This document shows, one piece after another, positions 1 through 7,122 of a stretch of DNA of 38,782 nt. Within the stretch, counting starts at the first letter, position 1; each line of letters begins with the position of its first letter. The DNA is taken from positions 1 to 38,782 of the forward strand of contig CAMCQV010000008.1 of assembly GCA_945877085.1 (NCBI GenBank), in the 5' to 3' direction. Under the pieces are notes generated by a model, which was given only the letters and a program-made list of their open reading frames with translations, had not been told where the DNA came from and ran no database searches. Source of the stretch: Chitinophaga pinensis (GTDB lineage Bacteria; Bacteroidota; Bacteroidia; Chitinophagales; Chitinophagaceae). The translations under genes and the position numbers were made by a program.

Positions 1-39
1 CTTTTAGTGCATATTTACTAACCATTAAATCTAAAAAAC

Positions 40-291
40 ATGGCAACTGCAAAAAAAGCGGCTAAAAAAGCTGCTCCAAAAAAAGCTGCAAAGAAAGTAG
101 TTAAGAAAGCTGCTCCTAAGAAAGCTGCTAAGAAAGCTGCTCCTAAGAAAGCTGCTCCTAAGAAAGCTGCTAAGAAAGCTGCTCCTAAGAAAGCTGCTAA
201 GAAAGCTGCTCCTAAGAAGGCTGCTAAGAAAGCTGCTCCTAAGAAAGCTGCTAAGAAAGCTGCTCCTAAGAAGGCTGCTAAAAAGAAATAA
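40..291 (+). CDS. Lys/Ala/Pro-rich histone H1-like DNA-binding protein
   Basis: The 83-residue product is almost only alanine, lysine and proline, built from alternating AAPKK and AAKK modules after a short MATAKKAAKK start. This is the composition of bacterial histone H1-like tails (HctB/AlgP type), which bind DNA non-specifically; nucleoid compaction or modulation is inferred. No globular domain is present. The gene body is a DNA-level tandem repeat with near-uniform GCT and AAG/AAA codons, which points to recent repeat expansion. The ATG follows an A-rich stretch, typical of Bacteroidota starts. It is monocistronic: a strong hairpin terminator follows the stop. Any promoter would lie mostly left of the window. 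Exact biological role is unknown. Confidence 0.85.
   Translation: MATAKKAAKKAAPKKAAKKVVKKAAPKKAAKKAAPKKAAPKKAAKKAAPKKAAKKAAPKKAAKKAAPKKAAKKAAPKKAAKKK
103..279 (+). repeat. Tandem 15-nt/12-nt coding repeat in the H1-like gene
   Basis: The pattern GCTGCTCCTAAGAAA (AAPKK) alternates with GCTGCTAAGAAA (AAKK), making a roughly 27-nt compound unit repeated about five times with only AAA/AAG wobble differences; one AAPKK unit is doubled near 136-165. Such repeats can change copy number in frame. Confidence 0.9.
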
Positions 292-315
292 TTATCTTCG
301 GATAATATTGAAAGA

Positions 316-343
316 CCCTCGATATTATCGGGGGTTTTTTTTT
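316..343 (+). terminator. Rho-independent terminator of the H1-like gene
   Basis: The arms CCCTCGAT (316-323) and ATCGGGGG (327-334) pair over 8 bp with one G-U pair and an ATT loop, followed by nine T residues. It lies 24 nt after the stop codon. Confidence 0.92.
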
Positions 344-386
344 GCCCCTACCTCTGCCTCCTTTACATGGTCAACTTAGTTTTAAT

Positions 387-394
387 TATATTTG
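387..394 (+). promoter_or_regulatory. -7 box TATATTTG of polX, abutting its start codon
   Basis: This is a perfect match to the Bacteroidota -7 consensus TAnnTTTG. Only CCC separates it from the ATG at 398, so a start point a few bases after the box would fall on or next to the ATG, predicting a leaderless mRNA. No clear -33 TTTG is visible at the usual distance. Confidence 0.6.
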
Positions 395-397
395 CCC

Positions 398-2071
398 ATG
401 CACAATTACGAAATTGCCGAATATTTTAATCTCTTAGCTAAACTCATGGACATCCATGGAGAAAATGCTTTTAAAATAAAGTCCTACAGTAATGCAGCAT
501 ATACCCTAGATCGGCTGAATGACCCTTTAGTAGATATGACGGCGGCTCAAATTGCATCCATCAGAGGTATTGGAGATGCAATAGCGCAAAAAATTGTGGA
601 TTTATTGGCCACCAAGAAATTACAAATCCTAGAAGACTATATAGAAAAAACCCCGGCTGGCATTTTAGAAATGTTAAAAATCAAGGGCTTAGGTCCTAAA
701 AAGATTATTACCATTTGGAAGGAATTGGGGATTGAAAGCATTGGTGAACTCTTGTATGCTTGTGAAGAAAACCGATTAATCAATTATAAAGGCTTTGGAG
801 CAAAGACCCAACAAAGTATTCAGGATGCCTTAAATTATTATTTACAAAACCAAGGCAGTTTTTTATACCAACAAGTACAAGATATTGTTGCCCAAATTGA
901 AAATGCCTTATGCATTCAGTTTCCAAAAGACCAGCACCAGGTGTCTGGCCATTTTAAAAGGCAGATGGAAACCTTGGATTTTTTAGACATTGTCACCACC
1001 ACAAATAATCAAGCACTCCAAGTTTGGTTAGAAGAAAAGGGATTCATCTTAGATCACTCAAATGTTTTTTTATGTTGCAAGGGACCAGATCAGTTTGAAT
1101 TAAGATGGCATATTGTAGATAAAGCGCATTTTTATTTACAAGATTTTAGCCTCGCCTCTAGCCCAGAATTTTGGTTGGCATGGCAAGCACTACCAAATTT
1201 TGATGCGACTAAAGCATTTGAATCGGAATTAGCCATTTTTGAACAAGTACAAATACCATTCATTCCTGCAGCACAAAGGGAAGATCCTGCGATTATTCAG
1301 CTAGCAAAAACAAAAGGATTAAATCGACCAATACAAAGTAGCGATATTAAAGGCATCATCCATTCCCATAGCACTTGGAGTGATGGATTACATACCATTG
1401 AACAAATGGCGGTCGCTGCAAAAGAAAATGGTTTTGAATACTTAGTGATAAGTGACCACTCAAAATCGGCCTTTTATGCCAATGGTTTACAAGAAGATCG
1501 AATAAGAGCACAACATAAAGAGATTGATGCCTTAAATAAAAAATTAGCGCCTTTTGTGATTTTCAAAAGTATAGAATCCGATATTTTAAATGATGGTAGC
1601 TTAGACTATCCAGATGAAATTTTGGAATTATTTGATATCGTGATTGCATCTGTGCATTCAAATTTAAAAATGACCGAAGAAAAAGCGATGATGCGCTTGA
1701 TGAACGCAATTGAAAATCCTTATACAAGCATTTTAGGGCACCCTACTGGTCGTTTATTATTAAGTCGAAAAGGTTACCCAATTAACCACCATGAGATTAT
1801 TAGCACATGTGCAACGAATAATGTAGTGATTGAATTAAATGCACATCCTAGAAGATTGGATATGGACTGGCGCTTTATTCATCAAGCATTGAATGAGGAT
1901 GTGTTGATTTCAATTAATCCAGATGCCCATGCGATTGATGGATTTGAAGATTGTGTTTATGGTGTATTAGTTGCACAAAAAGCAGGACTGACTGCCGCAC
2001 AAAATTTAAGCAGTTTTAGTTTAGCCGAAATGATGGAGTTTATTAGCTATCAACAAGCTAAGAGAAACTAA
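398..2071 (+). CDS. polX: PolX-family protein: HhH and degenerate polymerase domain plus PHP phosphoesterase
   Basis: The 557-residue protein has the full bacterial PolX layout: an N-terminal helix-hairpin-helix region (about 1-150, with IRGIGDAIAQKI and IKGLGPKK hairpins), a Pol X palm region (about 155-300) and a C-terminal PHP domain (about 318-555). PHP metal ligands look intact: HSHSTWSDG, SDHS, ESD, VHSN, GHPTGR, NAHP and NPDAH. The polymerase motif is weak: the usual GSxRR is SGHFKR, the DxD is shifted (D194 and D197 with F between) and the third Asp is Glu in FELRW. I infer that the 3'-5' exonuclease/phosphodiesterase role in base-excision repair dominates. ATG 398 is preferred over TTG 392 because TTG lies inside the -7 box. 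Its stop overlaps the amylase stop by 4 nt. Confidence 0.88.
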   Translation: MHNYEIAEYFNLLAKLMDIHGENAFKIKSYSNAAYTLDRLNDPLVDMTAAQIASIRGIGDAIAQKIVDLLATKKLQILEDYIEKTPAGILEMLKIKGLGPKKIITIWKELGIESIGELLYACEENRLINYKGFGAKTQQSIQDALNYYLQNQGSFLYQQVQDIVAQIENALCIQFPKDQHQVSGHFKRQMETLDFLDIVTTTNNQALQVWLEEKGFILDHSNVFLCCKGPDQFELRWHIVDKAHFYLQDFSLASSPEFWLAWQALPNFDATKAFESELAIFEQVQIPFIPAAQREDPAIIQLAKTKGLNRPIQSSDIKGIIHSHSTWSDGLHTIEQMAVAAKENGFEYLVISDHSKSAFYANGLQEDRIRAQHKEIDALNKKLAPFVIFKSIESDILNDGSLDYPDEILELFDIVIASVHSNLKMTEEKAMMRLMNAIENPYTSILGHPTGRLLLSRKGYPINHHEIISTCATNNVVIELNAHPRRLDMDWRFIHQALNEDVLISINPDAHAIDGFEDCVYGVLVAQKAGLTAAQNLSSFSLAEMMEFISYQQAKRN

Positions 2072-3327
2072 GCTTTTACATAAACAATATATTCCCCTGG
2101 CATCATTTCAAAATGGCTATTGCCATTGAATTCAAAACTTAGTCCCGAAAATAGATTGGTGAATTTTCCAGTAAATGCTTCATGGGCTATATGTACATGG
2201 TGCCTTTGAGCTGATAAATTTAAAATCACCAAAGCAGTTTGACCTTCATATTGTTTTATATAAGCCATGACAGCAACATCTGTGGGCAAGTTGAAGATGC
2301 TACCAGCAGCTAAGACTGGATATTCTTTTCTTGCAGTCAATAATGTTTTATAAAAATCATGCAGTCTTGGAGTTGCATCCGTCCATTGAATTGGATCTTT
2401 ATCAAAAAAAGCAAGTCTTTTTGTATTAGGTAGTTCTTGCCCACTATAAATTAAAGGTTGTCCATTCCAAGTACATGTAAACACAGCCCATGCTTTTGCA
2501 GCCATGCCATACTTCTCGTATTCTGTGCCATTCCAACTGTTCTCGTCATGGTTAGAAGTAAAAAATAATTTATACGCTCCTTTTGGATATTGCGCATATT
2601 GATGTAATACATGATACACTTCCTGTAAACCATCCACTTCCTGCCCTACTTTTTTGGATGCATGCATCCAGGCCCAAGCATAGCTAGTATCAAATACTTG
2701 ATGGTAAGCAAGGTCTTCACATTCTGCTAGCCAATACAAAGTTTTTGTTTTTTCCAACTTGGTTCTGGCTTCTACCCAAAAATCCAATGGCACTAAATGG
2801 GCCATATCACATCTAAACCCATCTATATTAAATTGACGCACCCAGTATTCCATTGCATCAATGAGTGCAATGCGCATGAATGGATTGTCAAAATTTAAAT
2901 CAACTACATCATCCCAACCATTGCGTTCTGTAAAATTACCAGCTGCATCTTGTGCAAACCAACTTGGATTTTCTTGCATCCATTCATGTTGACCACCCGT
3001 ATGATTCGCTACCCAATCTATAATCAGTTTCATGCCCAATGTTTGAGCTGTATCTACCAAGTCTTTAAAATCGGCTGCTGTACCAAATTCAGGATTGATT
3101 TTTGTATAACTACTACAGGCATAATAACTCCCTAAACTTCCTTTTTTGTTGACTTGACTGATGGGTGTAATGGGCATCAACCATATTATATCAATGCCCA
3201 TTTCTTTAATTCTTGGAAGCTGTTTTTCAAATGCTTTGAATGTGCCCTCAGCAGTATATTGTCGAATATTCACTTCATAAATGGAAGCCCTATTGGCCCA
3301 GTTGACTTGCTTAAATGAATCAATCAT
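2068..3327 (-). CDS. Cytoplasmic GH13-family alpha-amylase-like glycoside hydrolase
   Basis: The 419-residue protein carries the GH13 (beta/alpha)8 motifs: region I DWVANHT (104-110), region II GFRCDMAHL (170-178, nucleophile D174), region III LAECE (acid/base probably E202) and region IV FTSNHDEN (256-263, D261). There is no signal peptide, so it should act on imported or storage alpha-glucans in the cytosol; the exact substrate cannot be read. The C-terminal 80 residues look like the usual small beta domain. It is short for an amylase and has no carbohydrate-binding module. It converges on polX with a shared CTAA stop overlap and diverges from the permease gene across only 34 nt. Confidence 0.88.
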   Translation of the reverse strand: MIDSFKQVNWANRASIYEVNIRQYTAEGTFKAFEKQLPRIKEMGIDIIWLMPITPISQVNKKGSLGSYYACSSYTKINPEFGTAADFKDLVDTAQTLGMKLIIDWVANHTGGQHEWMQENPSWFAQDAAGNFTERNGWDDVVDLNFDNPFMRIALIDAMEYWVRQFNIDGFRCDMAHLVPLDFWVEARTKLEKTKTLYWLAECEDLAYHQVFDTSYAWAWMHASKKVGQEVDGLQEVYHVLHQYAQYPKGAYKLFFTSNHDENSWNGTEYEKYGMAAKAWAVFTCTWNGQPLIYSGQELPNTKRLAFFDKDPIQWTDATPRLHDFYKTLLTARKEYPVLAAGSIFNLPTDVAVMAYIKQYEGQTALVILNLSAQRHHVHIAHEAFTGKFTNLFSGLSFEFNGNSHFEMMPGEYIVYVKA

Positions 3328-3361
3328 AATTATAGTCTTTTTTTATTATCTTGTTGCTAAG

Positions 3362-4696
3362 ATGAATCCAAAATTAGATCGCAAATTAAGCCTTTTACAT
3401 GCAACTGCCATCAATATGATTGATATGGTAGGCATTGGCCCCTTTGTCGTATTGAGTGTGGTGGCACAGATTATGGGTGGCCCATATTTTTTATACGCAT
3501 GGATTGCTGGTGCTATTTTGTCCTATGTAGATGCCATGGTATGGAGCCAACTAGGTGCTGCTTTACCAAAAGCAGGTGGCAGTTTTCATTTTCTAAAGGA
3601 AGGTTATGGTGGGAAATGGGGAAAATTAATGAGTTTTTTATTTGTATGGCAAACAATGATTCAAGCCCCATTGGTGATTGCCTCTGCTGCAATAGGATTC
3701 TCACAATACGCCAATTACTTTTTTCATTTAAGTTTTATACAGGAGAAATTAGTGAGTGGTGCAGTGGTGATTTTAGTGATCAGTTTATTGTACCGTAATA
3801 TTGAATCTATTGGAAGGATATCCGTGCTTTTATGGGTGGGTGTCATCACAACACTTTTATGGATCATTTTTGGAGGGATTGCACATGGCAATTTTATGGA
3901 GCCTATTTTGCATATCAATGACGGACTTAAAATAGAATATGGATTGGTTGCTGCCTTAGGATTTGCGAGTGTCAAAACGGTCTATAGTTATTTAGGGTAT
4001 TATAATGTTTGTCATTTAGGTGCTGAGATCAAAAACCCGACCAAGAACATTCCAAGAAGTATGTTTATTTCTATCACAGGAATTTCAATTTTATACTTGG
4101 CCATGAACATAAGTGTGGCAAGTGTACTCCCATTTGAAACCATCGTGAATAGTAAGTTTGTAGTGAGTGATTATATCAAAACATTATATGGACAAAATGC
4201 AGGCGCCATTGCCACTGTACTTATTTTAATGGTGGCTTTTGCTTCTGTTTTTTCGGCCACTCTTGGCTATAGCAGGATCCCTTATGCTGCAGCACAGGAT
4301 AAATCTTTTTTCGCTTTTTTCGCCAAAGTACATCCAAGATTACATTTCCCACATCGCTCTCTTTTAGTATTAGGCGCGATTGCATTTGTATTTAGTTTGC
4401 TATTTAGATTGAAGGAAGTGATTGATGGCATTCTAGCTATGCGTATCATGATCCAATTCATAGGTCAGGCAATAGGATTATTGATTTTATATAAAAGAAA
4501 AGGCAGTGGATTTTTCCCATGGAAAATGCCTTTCTTCCCTATTCCATTATTTATCGCAATAGCAATTTGGGCGGCGATTTTTTACTCGACAGGTCCTAAG
4601 ATGATGTTAAGTGGATTGATTGTAACTGCATTAGGCTTAATCGCTTTTGCCCTTGCTACGCGTTTTGGATGGATTCACAAAGCTAGTGAGGAGTAA
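3362..4696 (+). CDS. APC-superfamily amino acid/polyamine permease
   Basis: The 444-residue polytopic membrane protein has about 12 hydrophobic segments. Its N-terminus (LSLLHATAINMIDMVGIGPF) is the characteristic first helix of APC transporters, with the broken GIGPF motif that lines the substrate site; GGPYFLYAWIAGAI and ALPKAGGSFHFLKEGYGG follow as in the family. It should import an amino acid or related amine by proton symport or exchange; the substrate cannot be told. I start it at ATG 3362 because the longer frame (from 3281) would run into the divergent amylase gene and add a poor extra segment. Its last 60 nt are overlapped antisense by the small membrane protein gene 4637-4807. Confidence 0.85.
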   Translation: MNPKLDRKLSLLHATAINMIDMVGIGPFVVLSVVAQIMGGPYFLYAWIAGAILSYVDAMVWSQLGAALPKAGGSFHFLKEGYGGKWGKLMSFLFVWQTMIQAPLVIASAAIGFSQYANYFFHLSFIQEKLVSGAVVILVISLLYRNIESIGRISVLLWVGVITTLLWIIFGGIAHGNFMEPILHINDGLKIEYGLVAALGFASVKTVYSYLGYYNVCHLGAEIKNPTKNIPRSMFISITGISILYLAMNISVASVLPFETIVNSKFVVSDYIKTLYGQNAGAIATVLILMVAFASVFSATLGYSRIPYAAAQDKSFFAFFAKVHPRLHFPHRSLLVLGAIAFVFSLLFRLKEVIDGILAMRIMIQFIGQAIGLLILYKRKGSGFFPWKMPFFPIPLFIAIAIWAAIFYSTGPKMMLSGLIVTALGLIAFALATRFGWIHKASEE

Positions 4697-4807
4697 GCCC
4701 ATCACAATGCCAATGATCAAACCAATTTTTACATTTTTGAGCATCCAACCAATCCCAAGTCCAATGACCAGCAGCATAAAAAAACTGATTCTTCTGCGTT
4801 GTTTCAT
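4637..4807 (-). CDS. 56-residue two-helix membrane protein downstream of the PIG-L gene
   Basis: On the minus strand an ATG lies 3 nt after the stop of the PIG-L gene (TAG ACC ATG) and opens a 57-codon frame ending in TAA. The product starts MKQRRRISFF, with a basic N-terminus, then two hydrophobic stretches (about residues 9-22 and 28-42) joined by a short WMLKNVK turn, and a basic tail (NPSKTRSKGKSD). This is a textbook small inner-membrane topology, and the tight spacing suggests translational coupling with the deacetylase gene. Its last 60 nt run antisense to the permease 3' end. I do not recognise a family. It could be a chance frame, but length, charge pattern and spacing argue against that. 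Confidence 0.68.
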   Translation of the reverse strand: MKQRRRISFFMLLVIGLGIGWMLKNVKIGLIIGIVMGLLLTSFVNPSKTRSKGKSD

Positions 4808-4810
4808 GGT

Positions 4811-7099
4811 CTATTGATTTTTTGGAAGTGATAATAAGTTGGCAAATAATTTATATGCTCCAGGATTCCCCGCTGGTAATTGTCTGAACAATGCCAAACT
4901 TACATATGCAAAATTGCCCTTCCCAAAAGGTGCAATCAACAAACTTCCCATACTTGGCGCTTCACCCGTATCATTCATTTGTAATGGAGTTTGAAAACGC
5001 GTATCTATATTTTCGGCCTGATAAGTACTTCTTTCTTGCACCCAATCATTAAAATCTTCTGTGGTTATTATATTTGGAAAATTGAGCACCGGATGATTTG
5101 GTAAAACAAATTTGACATTTGCATTTTCTTCAGTTACTCTTTTGCCCGAGTTGACCGTTAATGGATAAGGCCCAACTTTAATATTTTGTGTGCCAATTTG
5201 GTTGCTTTTTAGATACTGTACAATCAAATTGCCTCCATTTGCGATATACTCGTTCAATACAGCCTGCTTGTCGGATAAGTAAGCATACATATTAAATGCA
5301 CGAATGCCTACTACAATCGCATCTAAGCCTTTTAAATGAGCAGGTGTTAAATCTGACTCTTTAAGATTCACTACTTCATAGCCTAATTGTTCTAAGGCTT
5401 CTGGTATTGCATCTCCTGCACCATCGATATACCCTACTTTTTGACCTTGCTTTTTGATATCTACTTTCACTACATGAATACTTGCATCTTGAAAATAAGT
5501 TTGAGCAGGTATATGGTCATATTGAATGGTTTTATGGAAGATCCCTTCTTCGAATTTTGGCAATGGCGTATTACTATTTGCAGGAACTAATACCACCGAT
5601 TTGATAGGTGCCACTTCTTTTTTTGGCAAGACAACAATAGGTTGATACACATCCCCTTTGGTCAGATCCAAATATTTATACTGAATAGGAAATTGCTTTT
5701 CAAATGCTTGACCTTCTATGGTGTAATTCAACACAACCGAAAATGGTGCATCATTTTCTGCCTTACCAATTAAGGTTTGATCCAGCACCACAAACATGCC
5801 TTCGGTCTTTGGGTTCACCAACCAATAAGGTTGAGTGAAGTTCTGTGTTGCAGGCACTTTAATCGCATAAGTAAATTGTTGATTCTGATTTGCTATTAAA
5901 TTTAAACCAAGTAAGGAATCTTTGATTGTGGTTTGATTGGATAAAAATCGCATTTTCATCAAACTAGTTTTTACATTGGATCTTTGATTGACCAATACTT
6001 GTAATGTCAAATCTCCTTCTGGAACCACTTGTTGTTTTGTTGTAGTGGCTTCAACTAATAATCCACTAGCAGATTCTATTGTAGACTGAATTAAATTAAG
6101 TTGGTATGACTTCCATTGACTCTCTGGCAATTTATTTACTGCTTGATACAATGCAACCAAACTCGGTACTGAAGCAGCAGGTTGATCTAGTTTATATGCA
6201 CTGATTATTTGTTGGATTGTAGATTGAATTTTGGGTGCATTCAGTCTTGACCAATCAGTCACCACTCCATCCATGATATCTGTCGTCGCAGAATCCCCAT
6301 TTAAATGTTGAAAGAACTCAAAATAAGATCCTCTTCTTCTTGGCCTGCCTTCTCCTTGGCTCTTATGCATCGTCCTAGCTTCGGCACCAATCTCTCCATA
6401 GCTTTTACCAACAATAGGATTGTAGCCACCCACTTCTATCTTTAATTGATTGTCATTGGTGGTATTAACTGTGCCGAAATTAAAAGTATTCCACAAAATG
6501 CGTTTTGCTTTCCATGGTTGAACGCCATATTTAAATTGCTCTTTAAATTGATTTGGATCTGCTGCAGCTAAATAGGCTTCTTGTGCAATGATGGAAGATG
6601 CTGCATGATGTCCATGTCCTGCTCTTGCATCCCCAGGGAATCTGGTGATGATGATATCTGGTTGGAATTTACGAATCACCCATACCACATCACTCAACAC
6701 TTTTTGATGATCCCAAATTGCGAGCGCTTCTTTTGCAGATTTACTAAATCCAAATTCATAGGCTGTCGAAAAATATTGTTCAGCACCATCTTGCATTCTA
6801 GCAGCTAATAATTCCTGTGTTCTAATTAAGCCCAATTCTACCCCCTGCTCTTTCCCAATTAAATTCTGTCCACCGTCCCCTCTAGTTAAACTTAGATAGG
6901 CAGTACGATATCGGCGTTCTTTGGTGAGGTAAGGCAGGAAAGCATTGTTCTCGTCATCAGGATGTGCTGCAATATATAATACAGAACCAAGCACTTCCAT
7001 CTGTTTTATTTGAGTGAAAATAGTTGCACTATTGTTTTGTCCAAATAGTATTCGGACAAAACAAATCATACTCAATAAAAGCAAATAGGATTTATGCAT
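4811..7099 (-). CDS. Secreted PIG-L (LmbE-like) deacetylase with C-terminal GATase-like domain
   Basis: The 762-residue protein starts with a signal peptide (MHKSYLLLLSMICFVRILFGQ). The PIG-L zinc motif AHPDDE is at 45-50, and the second ligand cluster GHGHH lies near 164-168, after FQPDIIITRFPGD. PIG-L enzymes remove N-acetyl groups from GlcNAc-containing substrates; the substrate here is unknown. A long beta-rich middle (about 330-560) is followed by a domain resembling a class I glutamine-amidotransferase-like fold (about 575-760: VVGIRAFNMYAYLSDKQAVLNEYIANGG and later FGKGNFAYVSLALFRQ) without an obvious catalytic Cys. It lies 23 nt after the M14 peptidase gene in the same operon and is followed within 3 nt by a small membrane protein gene. 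Confidence 0.85.
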   Translation of the reverse strand: MHKSYLLLLSMICFVRILFGQNNSATIFTQIKQMEVLGSVLYIAAHPDDENNAFLPYLTKERRYRTAYLSLTRGDGGQNLIGKEQGVELGLIRTQELLAARMQDGAEQYFSTAYEFGFSKSAKEALAIWDHQKVLSDVVWVIRKFQPDIIITRFPGDARAGHGHHAASSIIAQEAYLAAADPNQFKEQFKYGVQPWKAKRILWNTFNFGTVNTTNDNQLKIEVGGYNPIVGKSYGEIGAEARTMHKSQGEGRPRRRGSYFEFFQHLNGDSATTDIMDGVVTDWSRLNAPKIQSTIQQIISAYKLDQPAASVPSLVALYQAVNKLPESQWKSYQLNLIQSTIESASGLLVEATTTKQQVVPEGDLTLQVLVNQRSNVKTSLMKMRFLSNQTTIKDSLLGLNLIANQNQQFTYAIKVPATQNFTQPYWLVNPKTEGMFVVLDQTLIGKAENDAPFSVVLNYTIEGQAFEKQFPIQYKYLDLTKGDVYQPIVVLPKKEVAPIKSVVLVPANSNTPLPKFEEGIFHKTIQYDHIPAQTYFQDASIHVVKVDIKKQGQKVGYIDGAGDAIPEALEQLGYEVVNLKESDLTPAHLKGLDAIVVGIRAFNMYAYLSDKQAVLNEYIANGGNLIVQYLKSNQIGTQNIKVGPYPLTVNSGKRVTEENANVKFVLPNHPVLNFPNIITTEDFNDWVQERSTYQAENIDTRFQTPLQMNDTGEAPSMGSLLIAPFGKGNFAYVSLALFRQLPAGNPGAYKLFANLLSLPKNQ

Positions 7100-7122
7100 G
7101 TATCAATGATTATTCGCTTTAT

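Noticed and set aside
103-279. Regular short repeats that could be taken for a CRISPR array
   Set aside because: Units are 12 and 15 nt without spacers and encode a continuous Lys/Ala/Pro protein.
392-397. TTG start of polX two codons upstream
   Set aside because: The TTG is the end of the -7 box TATATTTG, so it would not be transcribed as a start codon.
2950-3135. Open frame antisense to the amylase gene
   Set aside because: Lies wholly within a clear GH13 gene and shows no domain or leader.
3281-3361. N-terminal extension of the permease
   Set aside because: It overlaps the divergent amylase start, and the canonical APC first helix follows ATG 3362.
3328-3361. TATAAT-like hexamer before the amylase ATG
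   Set aside because: It is not the Bacteroidota box and occurs readily in AT-rich DNA; support is too weak for a feature.
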